NCBI GenBank assembly: GCA_943788045.1
Contig: CALSOT010000002.1
Span: forward strand, 186,001 to 250,000
Direction: 5' to 3'
DNA length: 64,000 nucleotides
Source of the DNA: an uncultured Polaribacter sp.
GTDB taxonomy: Bacteria > Bacteroidota > Bacteroidia > Flavobacteriales > Flavobacteriaceae
The notes under the pieces are model-generated. The model was given only the letters and a program-made list of their open reading frames with translations. It had not been told where the DNA came from and ran no database searches. Positions within the stretch are counted from its first letter, which is position 1; each line of letters starts with the position of its first letter. The position numbers and the translations under genes are program-made. Of the stretch, positions 55,421 to 64,000 are shown piece by piece.

Positions 55421-58246
55421 TTATGTATTATCCAAATCAATTAAATATTCAACTAAATTTTGCTCACGATTTAGTTTTAATTTTTTTCTTAACCTGTATC
55501 GGGCAAGTTCAACACCTCTAGTAGTAATATTCAAAAGTTTTGCGATTTCTTTTGAACTCATGTTCATTCTGAGAAAAGCAGCTAATTTTATCTCTCTAGG
55601 GGATAGACGAATATTGTTGATTGACAATTTTTCTAAGTAATTGCCATGAACTTGATCAAAATGATACGCAAATTGATCCCAAGAATCGTTGTTTGATAAT
55701 TCTTGATCAATACTTCTAATGAGATGTTTAAGTTCTTGATTAGCTCCTCCTTTATGCAAAGTATTACTAATTTTTTCTTGAACATTTTGAATAAATTCTT
55801 TATTCTTAAGCAATTGCATCGTAATCGACGTTAATTGATCGTTTTTAAGGTCGAGTTCTGTTTGTAATTTTTCGGAATTCAATTTATCAATCTCCTCATC
55901 TTTAATCTTGAGTTCTTTTTCTTTTTCCTCTGTAATAATTATTCGCTCCGTTTTATACTTTCTACGTTGCATTATAGGTATTAAAATAAAGCTTAATAAT
56001 CCCAGGCCAATATATCCGAGCCTTGCTGCTTGCGATGCATACCAAGGTGCTAAGACTTTAAACGCAAAGCCCGAGGTTTCACTTTCTATACCATATAAAT
56101 TTAGTGCCTTCACTTCAAAAGTGTAGCTGCCATATGGCAGGTGTTCGTAGCTTTTTTTGCTCATAGATGACCACTTAGACCAGTTTTCATCTAAAGGGGT
56201 TAATCTATAGCTATAGGTTAGGTCTTCAAAACCATCAAAATAAGGCGAAGCGTAGTTTATTTCTATAGTATGGTTTGAATCTAATTCTAATTTTTTTGTA
56301 AATGACGGATTTATAATTGATGTAGAATCTTCGTTCTTTGTGACTTCGATATGTCTTATAATTACTGAAAAATCTTTGTTAATAAGATGTTCTTTTAAAG
56401 GATTGTAATGGATAAACCCCTCTTTGGCACCCACTACTATATTGCGTTCATCGATAACTGAAATATTAGGAAGATCATCATTTATAAACTTATTAATATG
56501 CTTAAATACTGAGGTTTCTTTCTGAAACTTGCCATATTTTTCTTCTTTAAGAACACCAAGTTCTTGGTTTTGAATGTAATAAATGGAGTTGTTTTTGTCT
56601 GTTACCAGTTCACTCACATGCTCTTTGCCAAGTATTTCATCAAAAAAACTGTTTAAAGAAAATTTTGAAGTTTTAGGATTAAAATCATAAAATCCTTTTT
56701 CTGAGGTAAATACCAACTTGCCATTTAATAAATAAGAGCTTATTAAAATGTTAGAAGGGAATCCACTATGCTCTCCAAAATGCTGAATATCATTTTTAAG
56801 TTGCATATTGCTATCCAATCTCAATTTGTATGCTCCTTTGTAGCCATGCGTCATCCACAATATAGAATCATTTTCGAACTCTAAAATTCTTGAAGATTCC
56901 GTTAGACCAGGAATTTGTCCTGCTCTATTCCATTTACCGTTTCGTTTCTTAAAATATCTGATACCTTGATAATCTCCACCCAATATAAGATTGGGGTCAG
57001 TTGTTTTTATGAACTTCCAGCTACCAATGTCATGAAATTTATCTAAACTATTCGCATTAATTTTAAAGGCGCCTTGATGGTGATTTAGAATCAGTTCATT
57101 ATTAATTTGTGAAAAATCATAAACTTGCCCTTCACTGCCCGACATAAATTGGTACTTGACATGCTTCTTAGGTTTATTTTTATAGTTCTGTGTAAAAACA
57201 CCATTACTAGTGCCTAAATAAATGGTTTCATTAAAATTATGAGCTGCATATCCGCTACCTTCAACATTTACCTCTTCATTGATCAAAGAAAAAGGTAAAC
57301 TCATTTTTAAATAATCAATACCGTTATTTAGGGCAATCCATAAATTATGATAACGGTCTTCGTAAAGTGCCCGCACTGTTCTGTCGGATAAACCGATCTT
57401 TTTTGTAAAATGCTGCTTTATTGTGAAGTTGGGATTAAGAATAAAGAGTCCATTGTTTTGCGTACCAATAGCAAAATCGGCATTGCTTAGTTTGATAGCT
57501 GTGTTAATTGATCCAAATTTCTCTGAATAGTCTATGTAAGGTGTATTTGAATTACCAGACTTATAGATAACTCCCGTTCTGCTCAGATAAAAATCATCAT
57601 CTGCGTTTTTCATGATGGCAGCGAGTTCTGGCAACGATTCTGTGCCTGAGATAAGTTGAAATTCACCATCAACTAGTTGAAATAAACCTTTTTCGTAAAA
57701 TTGACCAAATAGTGTATTCCTATGTTTAAAACAGGTTTGTAAAAAGCCTGGGGAGTCTATTTTTTTTATTTCTACACCATTAAAAACTAAAAGTTTGCTT
57801 TCTGTATTAAAAAAAATACGCTCATTAACTTCAATAATTTTCCATATTTCGGAAATCGATCTAGAATCGGGTTCGAGTTTATCTACTAATGAAGTAAAGT
57901 TAAAACCATCTTTGTCATTTTTGAAATAACCAATTTGGTTCTGACCACCAACAAAAACTCTATTCTGACGATCTATTTTTACTGCCCTTATTTTTGTAGA
58001 AAAAGGGACTTTGTATTTTTTCCATTGATTTCCATCAAATTCTAACAAGCCTTCATTGTTGGCAACGTATAATATGCCATTCGCATCTTGGTCAAAACTC
58101 CAGTTTTGAATGCTTCCATTATAAATTTCTGAACTAAAATGAGATTTTAGAGGAATTTTGTTCAAGTAAAAAGCACCATTTGATTGCGAATAAAAATCAC
58201 TTATAAATAAAAAAATAAAAATAAAATTGAGTATTCGAAAATACAT
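55421..58246 (-). CDS. Transmembrane one-component PUL regulator (propeller, Y_Y_Y, LuxR HTH)
   Basis: This 941-residue regulator probably senses a glycan and binds DNA in one polypeptide. A signal peptide or anchor is at residues 1-20. A large beta-propeller sensor follows, with repeated segments such as DRYHNLWIALNNGIDYLKM, then a Y_Y_Y domain (SYRLTPLDENWSKWSSMSKK). One membrane helix is near 742-759. A coiled coil follows, and a LuxR-type helix-turn-helix (LSPREIKLAAFLRMNMSSKE, about 880-935) ends the protein. There is no histidine kinase or receiver domain, so the architecture is like SusR, with signal crossing the membrane directly. It is divergent from the binding-protein and susC genes, the usual place for a PUL activator. 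Confidence 0.85.
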   Translation of the reverse strand: MYFRILNFIFIFLFISDFYSQSNGAFYLNKIPLKSHFSSEIYNGSIQNWSFDQDANGILYVANNEGLLEFDGNQWKKYKVPFSTKIRAVKIDRQNRVFVGGQNQIGYFKNDKDGFNFTSLVDKLEPDSRSISEIWKIIEVNERIFFNTESKLLVFNGVEIKKIDSPGFLQTCFKHRNTLFGQFYEKGLFQLVDGEFQLISGTESLPELAAIMKNADDDFYLSRTGVIYKSGNSNTPYIDYSEKFGSINTAIKLSNADFAIGTQNNGLFILNPNFTIKQHFTKKIGLSDRTVRALYEDRYHNLWIALNNGIDYLKMSLPFSLINEEVNVEGSGYAAHNFNETIYLGTSNGVFTQNYKNKPKKHVKYQFMSGSEGQVYDFSQINNELILNHHQGAFKINANSLDKFHDIGSWKFIKTTDPNLILGGDYQGIRYFKKRNGKWNRAGQIPGLTESSRILEFENDSILWMTHGYKGAYKLRLDSNMQLKNDIQHFGEHSGFPSNILISSYLLNGKLVFTSEKGFYDFNPKTSKFSLNSFFDEILGKEHVSELVTDKNNSIYYIQNQELGVLKEEKYGKFQKETSVFKHINKFINDDLPNISVIDERNIVVGAKEGFIHYNPLKEHLINKDFSVIIRHIEVTKNEDSTSIINPSFTKKLELDSNHTIEINYASPYFDGFEDLTYSYRLTPLDENWSKWSSMSKKSYEHLPYGSYTFEVKALNLYGIESETSGFAFKVLAPWYASQAARLGYIGLGLLSFILIPIMQRRKYKTERIIITEEKEKELKIKDEEIDKLNSEKLQTELDLKNDQLTSITMQLLKNKEFIQNVQEKISNTLHKGGANQELKHLIRSIDQELSNNDSWDQFAYHFDQVHGNYLEKLSINNIRLSPREIKLAAFLRMNMSSKEIAKLLNITTRGVELARYRLRKKLKLNREQNLVEYLIDLDNT

Positions 58247-58552
58247 ATAGAGAGTTAAATTAATTTATCTAATGTATAAATTAAATTCATTAAACTCAAT
58301 AAAATCAATGTAAAATAAATTTTATGAGAGTTTTTGATGAGTTGTTTTTTTGTTAATTATGAGTTTTTGATGTATTGTATTTTATTTTTAGTTGTGTTTT
58401 TAGTAATAAATTTAACAACGTAAAAATTTTACAATGTGTTTTGATATGTGTATTTTTAAGAAATTCAATTATGCCCAGCAATTGGTGAAAAGCATAAATG
58501 TTAGAAATTAATTTACACATATCACATCACAATTAACTTAATTAAAAATTTA
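58247..58552. other. Divergent regulatory region of the PUL
   Basis: This 306-base AT-rich region separates the regulator from its target genes and holds no ORF. It contains the phased direct repeats at 58328-58405 and a GTAAAA-A-TTTTAC palindrome at 58420-58432. No exact TAnnTTTG box was found, so the promoters are not located. Confidence 0.6.
58328..58405. promoter_or_regulatory. Phased direct repeats, likely regulator operator
   Basis: GAGTTTTTGATG occurs at 58328 and 58361, extended to GAGTTTTTGATGnnTTGT in both copies. A degenerate third copy (GTGTTTTTAGTA) lies at 58394. The period is exactly 33 bases, about three helical turns. Such spacing suits a dimeric or cooperative LuxR-type regulator. 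Confidence 0.6.
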
Positions 58553-60983
58553 ATGATGAAAAAAATTACTTTACTTTTTATTTTCGCTTTTAGTGTGATG
58601 AATGCGCAAGAGGTGACACACGTAGATTTTGATTCAAACAATCCTAACATTGTTTTTAACAGTTGGAACACCTCTTCCACTTTTGCTAAAGTGGCAAACC
58701 CATTATCGGATGCAACAAACGCCTCTGCTTTTGTTGGACAATTTACATCCGGTGACAACAATGATATTGGTATTGGAGTCATTGATGCTACAACCGTCTT
58801 TACTTTGCCTTTTAATTTGGAGTCAAACCCAGTTTTTAAAATGAAAGTTTTTTCAACAAAAGAAATGGATGTGACATTCCACTTAGAAAATGCACCAGAT
58901 TGGGGTAATAACATTGAGGTATCTTCTTCTGTTGGAGCTTCAGATGTGAATAAATGGGTTGAATTAAGCTTTGATTTTACTGCTAATGCATCTAATATTT
59001 ATATGAACAATATTGTTATAAAAATTGGTGGTGCAAATGTTGCGCAGGGAGATGTCTTTTTCTTTGACGATATTAAAGGTCCTGCAATGTATGCCAAACC
59101 TGCACAAAATTACAATCCGGCAAATGCTGCTTCAGATGTTTCTATCTCTACCAATTTAGAAATAGCGTCTAATGGTAAATTTAGGAATATAGACGATTCA
59201 GAAATTATGGATTTTACGGGTAAATTAGCGCTAAAAATAGGAGATGAGAATGGAGCAGATGTGCCATTTACAGCTGCTATTAATGGTGATAAAAATACAA
59301 TTACAATTGACCCAATCAATGATTTAGAGAATTCTAAAACTTATTGGTATGGAATTATTGACAATGCCATAGAATACACAACTGATGAAGCGGTTACTGA
59401 TGTTTTTGCGTCTTTCACAACAAAAGCAGCTGTTTCTGGAGATCTTAACGTAATGTTATTCGATTTTGATACAACCAATCAAGATCTAGGTTTTTCATCT
59501 TGGGGTGGTACAGGTTTTGCTAAAATTCCAAATCCAGACAAATCAGGAATCAATACTTCAGATAATGTTGCAGAATACACACACGCCGGAAATGATTCTG
59601 GTTTAGAAAATAATCTAGTAAATGATGCAACACCTTTAACTCCTTTTGACTTTTCTGAAACGCCATTTATTAAAGTGAAGGTTTGGGTAAATAAACCAGT
59701 AGCGGTATCTATTAAATTACAAAATTATCCTGAATGGGGTCAAGGGCATGAACAAAAAATTGATGTAACAGAAACAAATAAATGGGTAGAGGTGGTGTTT
59801 AGTTATGGTGCTATTACAGCAACAAATTACGATAGGGCTCAAATTTATTTTGATAAAGACAGATCAGGAGGTTCAGAGGCTGGAGATAAGTTTTATTTTG
59901 ATGATTATTTAAAGAGTAATGTTGCCGCCAAATGTGGTAACTGAATTAAGTCCTTTAGAGGCTGCTACGGATGTTTCGCAAACTGCTGTTCCAACCATTT
60001 CATCCAATTTTCAGTTTGTAAATTTAGACGGTTCAACAATTACAGATGTTTCTCCTTTTGTTGAATTAAGAGAAGATGATGCTTCTGGAACATTAGTGTC
60101 TACAATCGCTTCTATAAATGCTGCTAAAAATAGTATTTCTTTAAAACCATCAGATTTACTAAAAGCGAATACACAATATTGGTATGGTATTAAAGATAAC
60201 GTAATTAAGTACAAAGAAAATAATACGAATATTACTGCTACTTCCGCAATGTTTACGACAAAATCAACAGCTATTAATTTTGTAATGTATAATGATTTTG
60301 ATGGTACTTCATTAACCACAGTCTCTGAAACGATGGGAGATCCGGCCGGAGCTTTTACAACGGTAGCTGATCCTGCTGGAGGAGAAAATATGGTGGCCAA
60401 ATGGGACAAAGGAAACTCATGGGGTGGATGGGAAAGAATTCACTTACAATTAAACGCTCCTTTTGATGCGACCAAAGATGATATCTTTTCCTTTAGAGTG
60501 TATTCGCCAATTAAAACAGGGATTCGATTTAAATTAGCGAATGCAAAAGAGGATTCGGAAATTACTGCTAATTATGAAACTGATGAAGAAATTATATTAG
60601 AAAATCAATGGCAAACGGTATATTTAAATACATCGGAGTTAGCAGATGGGGTAAGCTTTGACCATATATTTATTTTTCTTGGAAGAGGTGCATCTGGCGG
60701 AACAACTTTTTATATCGATGATATTAAAGGTCCGCAATTACAAGGTACTGCATCTGTAAATGTTTTCGAGAAAAATAAACTACGTTTTTATCCAAATCCT
60801 GCAAATAATACGATTCACTTTTCAAATTTAGAGATGGATACATTTGTTAAAATTTATGATATTAATGCGAAGCAAGTTTTAAAACAGAAAACGAACAACA
60901 AAAAATTATCTATACGTACTTTAAAGTCTGGTTTTTATTTTGTTGAAGTGAATGGCGCATATCAAAAATTAATTAAACAATAA
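58553..60983 (+). pseudogene. Modular T9SS glycan-binding protein, one frameshift
   Basis: This exported surface protein has a signal peptide (KKITLLFIFAFSVMNAQ) and three similar carbohydrate-binding-like modules of about 150 residues. Each ends in a VFFFDDIKGP / KFYFDDYLK / TFYIDDIKGP segment. They are separated by two Ig-like domains with a shared KTYWYGI / TQYWYGI motif. The C-terminus is a T9SS type A sorting domain (LRFYPNPANNTIHFSNLE ... LKSGFYFVEVNG). One +1 insertion near 59925 (in GTTGCCGCCAA) breaks the frame after the second module, at a stop at 59942-59944. Downstream sequence continues in another frame from 59919. As the first PUL gene it probably captures polysaccharide for SusCD. 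The frameshift may be an error. Confidence 0.75.
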
Positions 60984-60989
60984 ATATTT

Positions 60990-61023
60990 TAACAGCATAA
61001 AGTTACTAAGCTTTATGCTGTTA
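60990..61023 (+). promoter_or_regulatory. Hairpin between binding-protein gene and susC
   Basis: TAACAGCATAAAG and CTTTATGCTGTTA are perfect 13-bp arms with an eight-base loop. The following sequence (CTTTTAAAA) has no strong T run. It may stabilise the upstream mRNA or attenuate susC transcription. Confidence 0.65.
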
Positions 61024-61039
61024 CTTTTAAAAAAGAAGC

Positions 61040-64000
61040 ATGATTATATTTAAAAGCTTATTGTTAAAATCAGTTCATCTTTCTTTGTTTTTTCTCACAT
61101 TTTCTTTTTTTTCACAGTCTATCATAAAAGGTGAAATTTATGACAACCTTGGCAATCCTTTACCAGGAGTAGCGGTAATTGTTGAGGGAACCACGAATGG
61201 AACTGATTCTGATTTTGATGGAAAATATTTGATTAATGTAAAGAAAACAAATGCTACCTTGGTCTTTTCTTATTTGGGATTTGAAACTAAAAAGATAGCA
61301 ATTGGTACTCAAAAAATTATAAATGTAATTTTAAAAGAGAGTGCAGACCAATTAGATGAAGTGCAGATTGTTGCATTTTCCAAACAAAAGAAGTCGAGCA
61401 TTGTTGGTTCTGTTACAGCTATAAAAGTAGCAGATTTAAAACAACCAACGGCCAACATTACAAACTCTTTGGCGGGGCAAATTTCAGGGTTAATTTCTTA
61501 TCAAAGGTCTGGTGAACCTGGTGCAGATAACGCTGCTTTTTTTATAAGAGGGGTAACTACATTTGGATTTAATAACAGCCCTTTAATTTTATTAGATGGT
61601 TTGCAAATTACTACTTCAGATTTAGCACGTTTAGAACCAGATAACATCGCATCTTTTTCTATTATGAAAGATGCTACGGCAACATCATTGTATGGTGCAA
61701 GAGGTGCAAATGGTGTGGTTTTAGTAACGACTAAAGAAGGTAAAAAAGGAAAAGCAAAAGTATCTGTTCGTTACGAAAATTCAATGTCTGCTCCATCACA
61801 AATTAATGATTTTTTAGGGGCAGTAGATTATATGGAATTGTATAATAGAGCGCAAAGAATGAGAGATCCTTCTGCAACATTATTGTACTCTAAACAAAAA
61901 ATTGAAGGTACACGAAATGGATTAAATCCTAATATTTATCCGGATGTAAATTGGCACAACGAATTATTTAAAGATTTTACTTTAAATAGAAGATTTAATG
62001 TGAACATTAATGGAGGTGGAGAGGTGGCTCAATATTATTTGTCCGTTACCAGTGCAAAAGAAACGGGTTTATTAAAAGTAGATAACTTAAATAATTTTAA
62101 TAACAATATAGATATTAATAGATCTAATTTAAGAGCTAACATTAATATTAATTTAACCAAAACGACTAAAGTTGCTGCTAAATTCTATTCATTATTTGAA
62201 AGGTATAATGGGCCTGTGGTAAGTGCATCAGATATTTTTTATCAAGTTTCTCAAGCAAATCCAGCGAATTTTCCAAAAGCTTACGATCCAGATTTGGCAA
62301 CACAAAATTTTAATCATACTCTTTTTGGAAATAAAGCGAATGGCGGTTTTCCAAATCCGTATGCAGAGAGTGTTAAAGGGTTTAAAGATCGATTTGCAAA
62401 TACAACTTTAGCACAATTTCAGGTTAAGCAAGATTTAAATTTTATTACGGAAGGTTTAAAATTAAGAGCTATGGCCTCTGTAAGAACATATACAGAAAAT
62501 CAAAATGAGCGTAGTTTTACACCTTTTTATTATGGAGCTAATGTGATTCAAACACCAACAGGTATGGAATACTCATTAAATCAAATTCAAGAAGGAACAG
62601 AGTTTTTAAACAATCCTTCCGTTAGTAACAATGGGAACAGTAATTTTTACTACGAAGCTGTTTTAGAATACAACAGAACTTTTAATGAAAAACATGCTGT
62701 AAGTGGGTTATTGGTGAATTATTTTCAGGAGGCTCTCAATACGATTGGCGGTAACACCGCTTTTTCTACTTTACCATCTAGAAATACAGGTATTTCTGGT
62801 AGAACTTCTTATAGTTTTGATGATCGTTATTTTGGTGAGTTTAATTTTGGTTATAATGGTTCAGAGAAGTTTGCAGAGAAAAATCGTTTTGGATTTTTTC
62901 CATCCGTTGGTTTAGGGTGGATTATTTCTAATGAAAAGTTTTTTGAAGAAAAGATTCCACAAGTAAATTTACTTAAATTAAGATACTCTTATGGTTTAGT
63001 AGGTAATGACGGTATTTCGAGCGCAAGTGATCGATTTTTCTATTTGTCTGATGTAAATTTAAATAATGGCAACACAGGTTATTCTTTTGGCTCAAACTAT
63101 AACAACTATTACAATGGCTTTATCGTAAATAGATATGCAAATGAAAATGTAAGTTGGGAAATTGCCACGAAGTCTAACGTTGGTATTGAACTAGGTTTGT
63201 TTAATAAGCTAAATATCATTGCAGATATTTTTACAGAAAATAGAAGAGATATTTATATGGAACGTCAATTTATTCCTGAAACTTCAGGCCTAACTACTGT
63301 AATTAGCAGTAATATTGGTGAAGTGAAATCGAATGGTATTGATTTGTCTTTGGATTTTAATCACGCTTTTAGTGGAGATTTTTATATTACGGCACGAGGT
63401 AATTTTACCTATGCAACGAATAAGATTTTAGTGAATGGAGAGCCAGAGTTTCAAGATAAAAATTTAAGTAGAATTGGATATCCAGTAAATCAACAATGGG
63501 GTTATACCGCAGAAAGATTGTTTGTAGATCAAGAAGATATTGATAACTCTCCAGAACAATTTAATGGTTTTTCTACAACAAACTCTTATTTACCAGGAGA
63601 TATTAAATACAAAGACGTAAACAACGATGGAGTTATAAACGAATCAGATCAAGTACCTATTGGCATGCCAAATGTACCAGAAATCGTTTATGGTTTTGGT
63701 TTTTCAGCTAAATATAAAGATTTTGATTTTTCTGTCTTTATGCAGGGAGTCGCAAGGTCTTCATTCTTTATTAATCCAAATGATATTTCTCCTTTTGTAA
63801 ACGAACGTAATGCATTAAGCGTCATTGCAAACAATCATTGGTCAGAAAATAATCCAGATCCAAACGCTTTTTGGCCTCGTTTATCAACTTATGCTATTGA
63901 TAACAATCAAAAACCATCTACCTGGTGGTTAAGAGATGGTGATTTTTTAAGATTAAAAAATTTAGAATTTGGTTATACAATACCAGAGTCTGCGGGTAAG
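61040..64000 (+). CDS. SusC/RagA-type TonB-dependent receptor, 5' part
   Basis: This outer-membrane receptor imports oligosaccharides with a SusD partner expected just outside the window. From the ATG at 61040 all 987 codons to the window edge are open. A signal peptide (FFLTFSFFSQS), a carboxypeptidase-like beta domain (KGEIYDNLGNPLPGVAVIVE, DFDGKYLI) and a TonB-box-like DEVQIVAF near 118 are followed by the plug (NSLAGQISGLISYQRSGEPG, SLYGARGANGVVLVTT). Barrel strands continue to the end of the window. The protein is truncated by the window, not broken. Confidence 0.93.
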   Translation, partial: MIIFKSLLLKSVHLSLFFLTFSFFSQSIIKGEIYDNLGNPLPGVAVIVEGTTNGTDSDFDGKYLINVKKTNATLVFSYLGFETKKIAIGTQKIINVILKESADQLDEVQIVAFSKQKKSSIVGSVTAIKVADLKQPTANITNSLAGQISGLISYQRSGEPGADNAAFFIRGVTTFGFNNSPLILLDGLQITTSDLARLEPDNIASFSIMKDATATSLYGARGANGVVLVTTKEGKKGKAKVSVRYENSMSAPSQINDFLGAVDYMELYNRAQRMRDPSATLLYSKQKIEGTRNGLNPNIYPDVNWHNELFKDFTLNRRFNVNINGGGEVAQYYLSVTSAKETGLLKVDNLNNFNNNIDINRSNLRANININLTKTTKVAAKFYSLFERYNGPVVSASDIFYQVSQANPANFPKAYDPDLATQNFNHTLFGNKANGGFPNPYAESVKGFKDRFANTTLAQFQVKQDLNFITEGLKLRAMASVRTYTENQNERSFTPFYYGANVIQTPTGMEYSLNQIQEGTEFLNNPSVSNNGNSNFYYEAVLEYNRTFNEKHAVSGLLVNYFQEALNTIGGNTAFSTLPSRNTGISGRTSYSFDDRYFGEFNFGYNGSEKFAEKNRFGFFPSVGLGWIISNEKFFEEKIPQVNLLKLRYSYGLVGNDGISSASDRFFYLSDVNLNNGNTGYSFGSNYNNYYNGFIVNRYANENVSWEIATKSNVGIELGLFNKLNIIADIFTENRRDIYMERQFIPETSGLTTVISSNIGEVKSNGIDLSLDFNHAFSGDFYITARGNFTYATNKILVNGEPEFQDKNLSRIGYPVNQQWGYTAERLFVDQEDIDNSPEQFNGFSTTNSYLPGDIKYKDVNNDGVINESDQVPIGMPNVPEIVYGFGFSAKYKDFDFSVFMQGVARSSFFINPNDISPFVNERNALSVIANNHWSENNPDPNAFWPRLSTYAIDNNQKPSTWWLRDGDFLRLKNLEFGYTIPESAGK

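Noticed and set aside
60011..60409. Minus-strand ORF of 132 codons
   Set aside because: It is antisense to the modular binding protein, which has a clear signal peptide, domains and T9SS end.
62223..62411. Plus-strand ORF of 62 codons in susC
   Set aside because: It is an alternative frame of the open SusC reading frame, which runs unbroken to the window edge.

Overview
The window is chromosomal DNA from a low-GC member of the Bacteroidota, class Flavobacteriia, and the gene content resembles marine genera such as Polaribacter or Tenacibaculum. Evidence for this is the Bacteroidota-type promoters (TAnnTTTG with an upstream TTG/TTTG), the near absence of Shine-Dalgarno sequences except at rpsU, type IX secretion (T9SS) sorting domains, a SusC-type receptor, and family members typical of the phylum (DUF5683, DUF2851, WbqC, fused E1 alpha/beta, DUF3467). 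The species is inference.

Layout. 1-4740 (+): the end of a cell-surface polysaccharide cluster, with a frameshifted YfhO-like protein, two glycosyltransferases and a flippase. 4731-10406 (-): a tight run parA-parB-DUF5683-dapB-lepB-wbqC-DUF6122. 10598-12717 (-): pepD and a nitroreductase. 12829-16645: DUF2851 converging on a fused 2-oxoacid dehydrogenase E1 with a shared terminator. 16951-23433 (-): an M1-like protein that has lost its zinc motif and carries a C-terminal barrel-like region, a LOG-family protein and uvrA. 23613-29566 (+): PspC, K+ channel, RmlD-like SDR, Na+/alanine symporter, HhH protein and acyl-CoA dehydrogenase. 29686-31289 (+): rpsU-xerC-hpf.

31316-44544 is the conserved translation/transcription block: four tRNAs, tuf, tRNA-Trp, secE, nusG, rplK, rplA, rplJ, rplL, rpoB, rpoC. 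Strong hairpins sit before rplK, between rplL and rpoB, and between rpoB and rpoC. DUF3467, an HGSNAT-like membrane acyltransferase, aroC and tRNA-Ser follow.

47671-64000 is accessory. It holds a T9SS beta-helix protein broken by six single-base indels, a 56-residue secreted-peptide-like ORF, an 800-base gap with phased repeats, a HEPN protein next to rmuC, and a probable small RNA. It ends with the start of a polysaccharide utilisation locus (PUL): a divergent transmembrane LuxR-type regulator, phased 33-bp direct repeats in the shared upstream region, a modular T9SS binding protein (one frameshift) and a SusC receptor that runs off the window.

Within the PUL, the regulator probably senses a glycan breakdown product in the periplasm and binds the repeats to induce the binding protein and SusC. 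No CRISPR array, rRNA, insertion sequence or complete prophage was seen.
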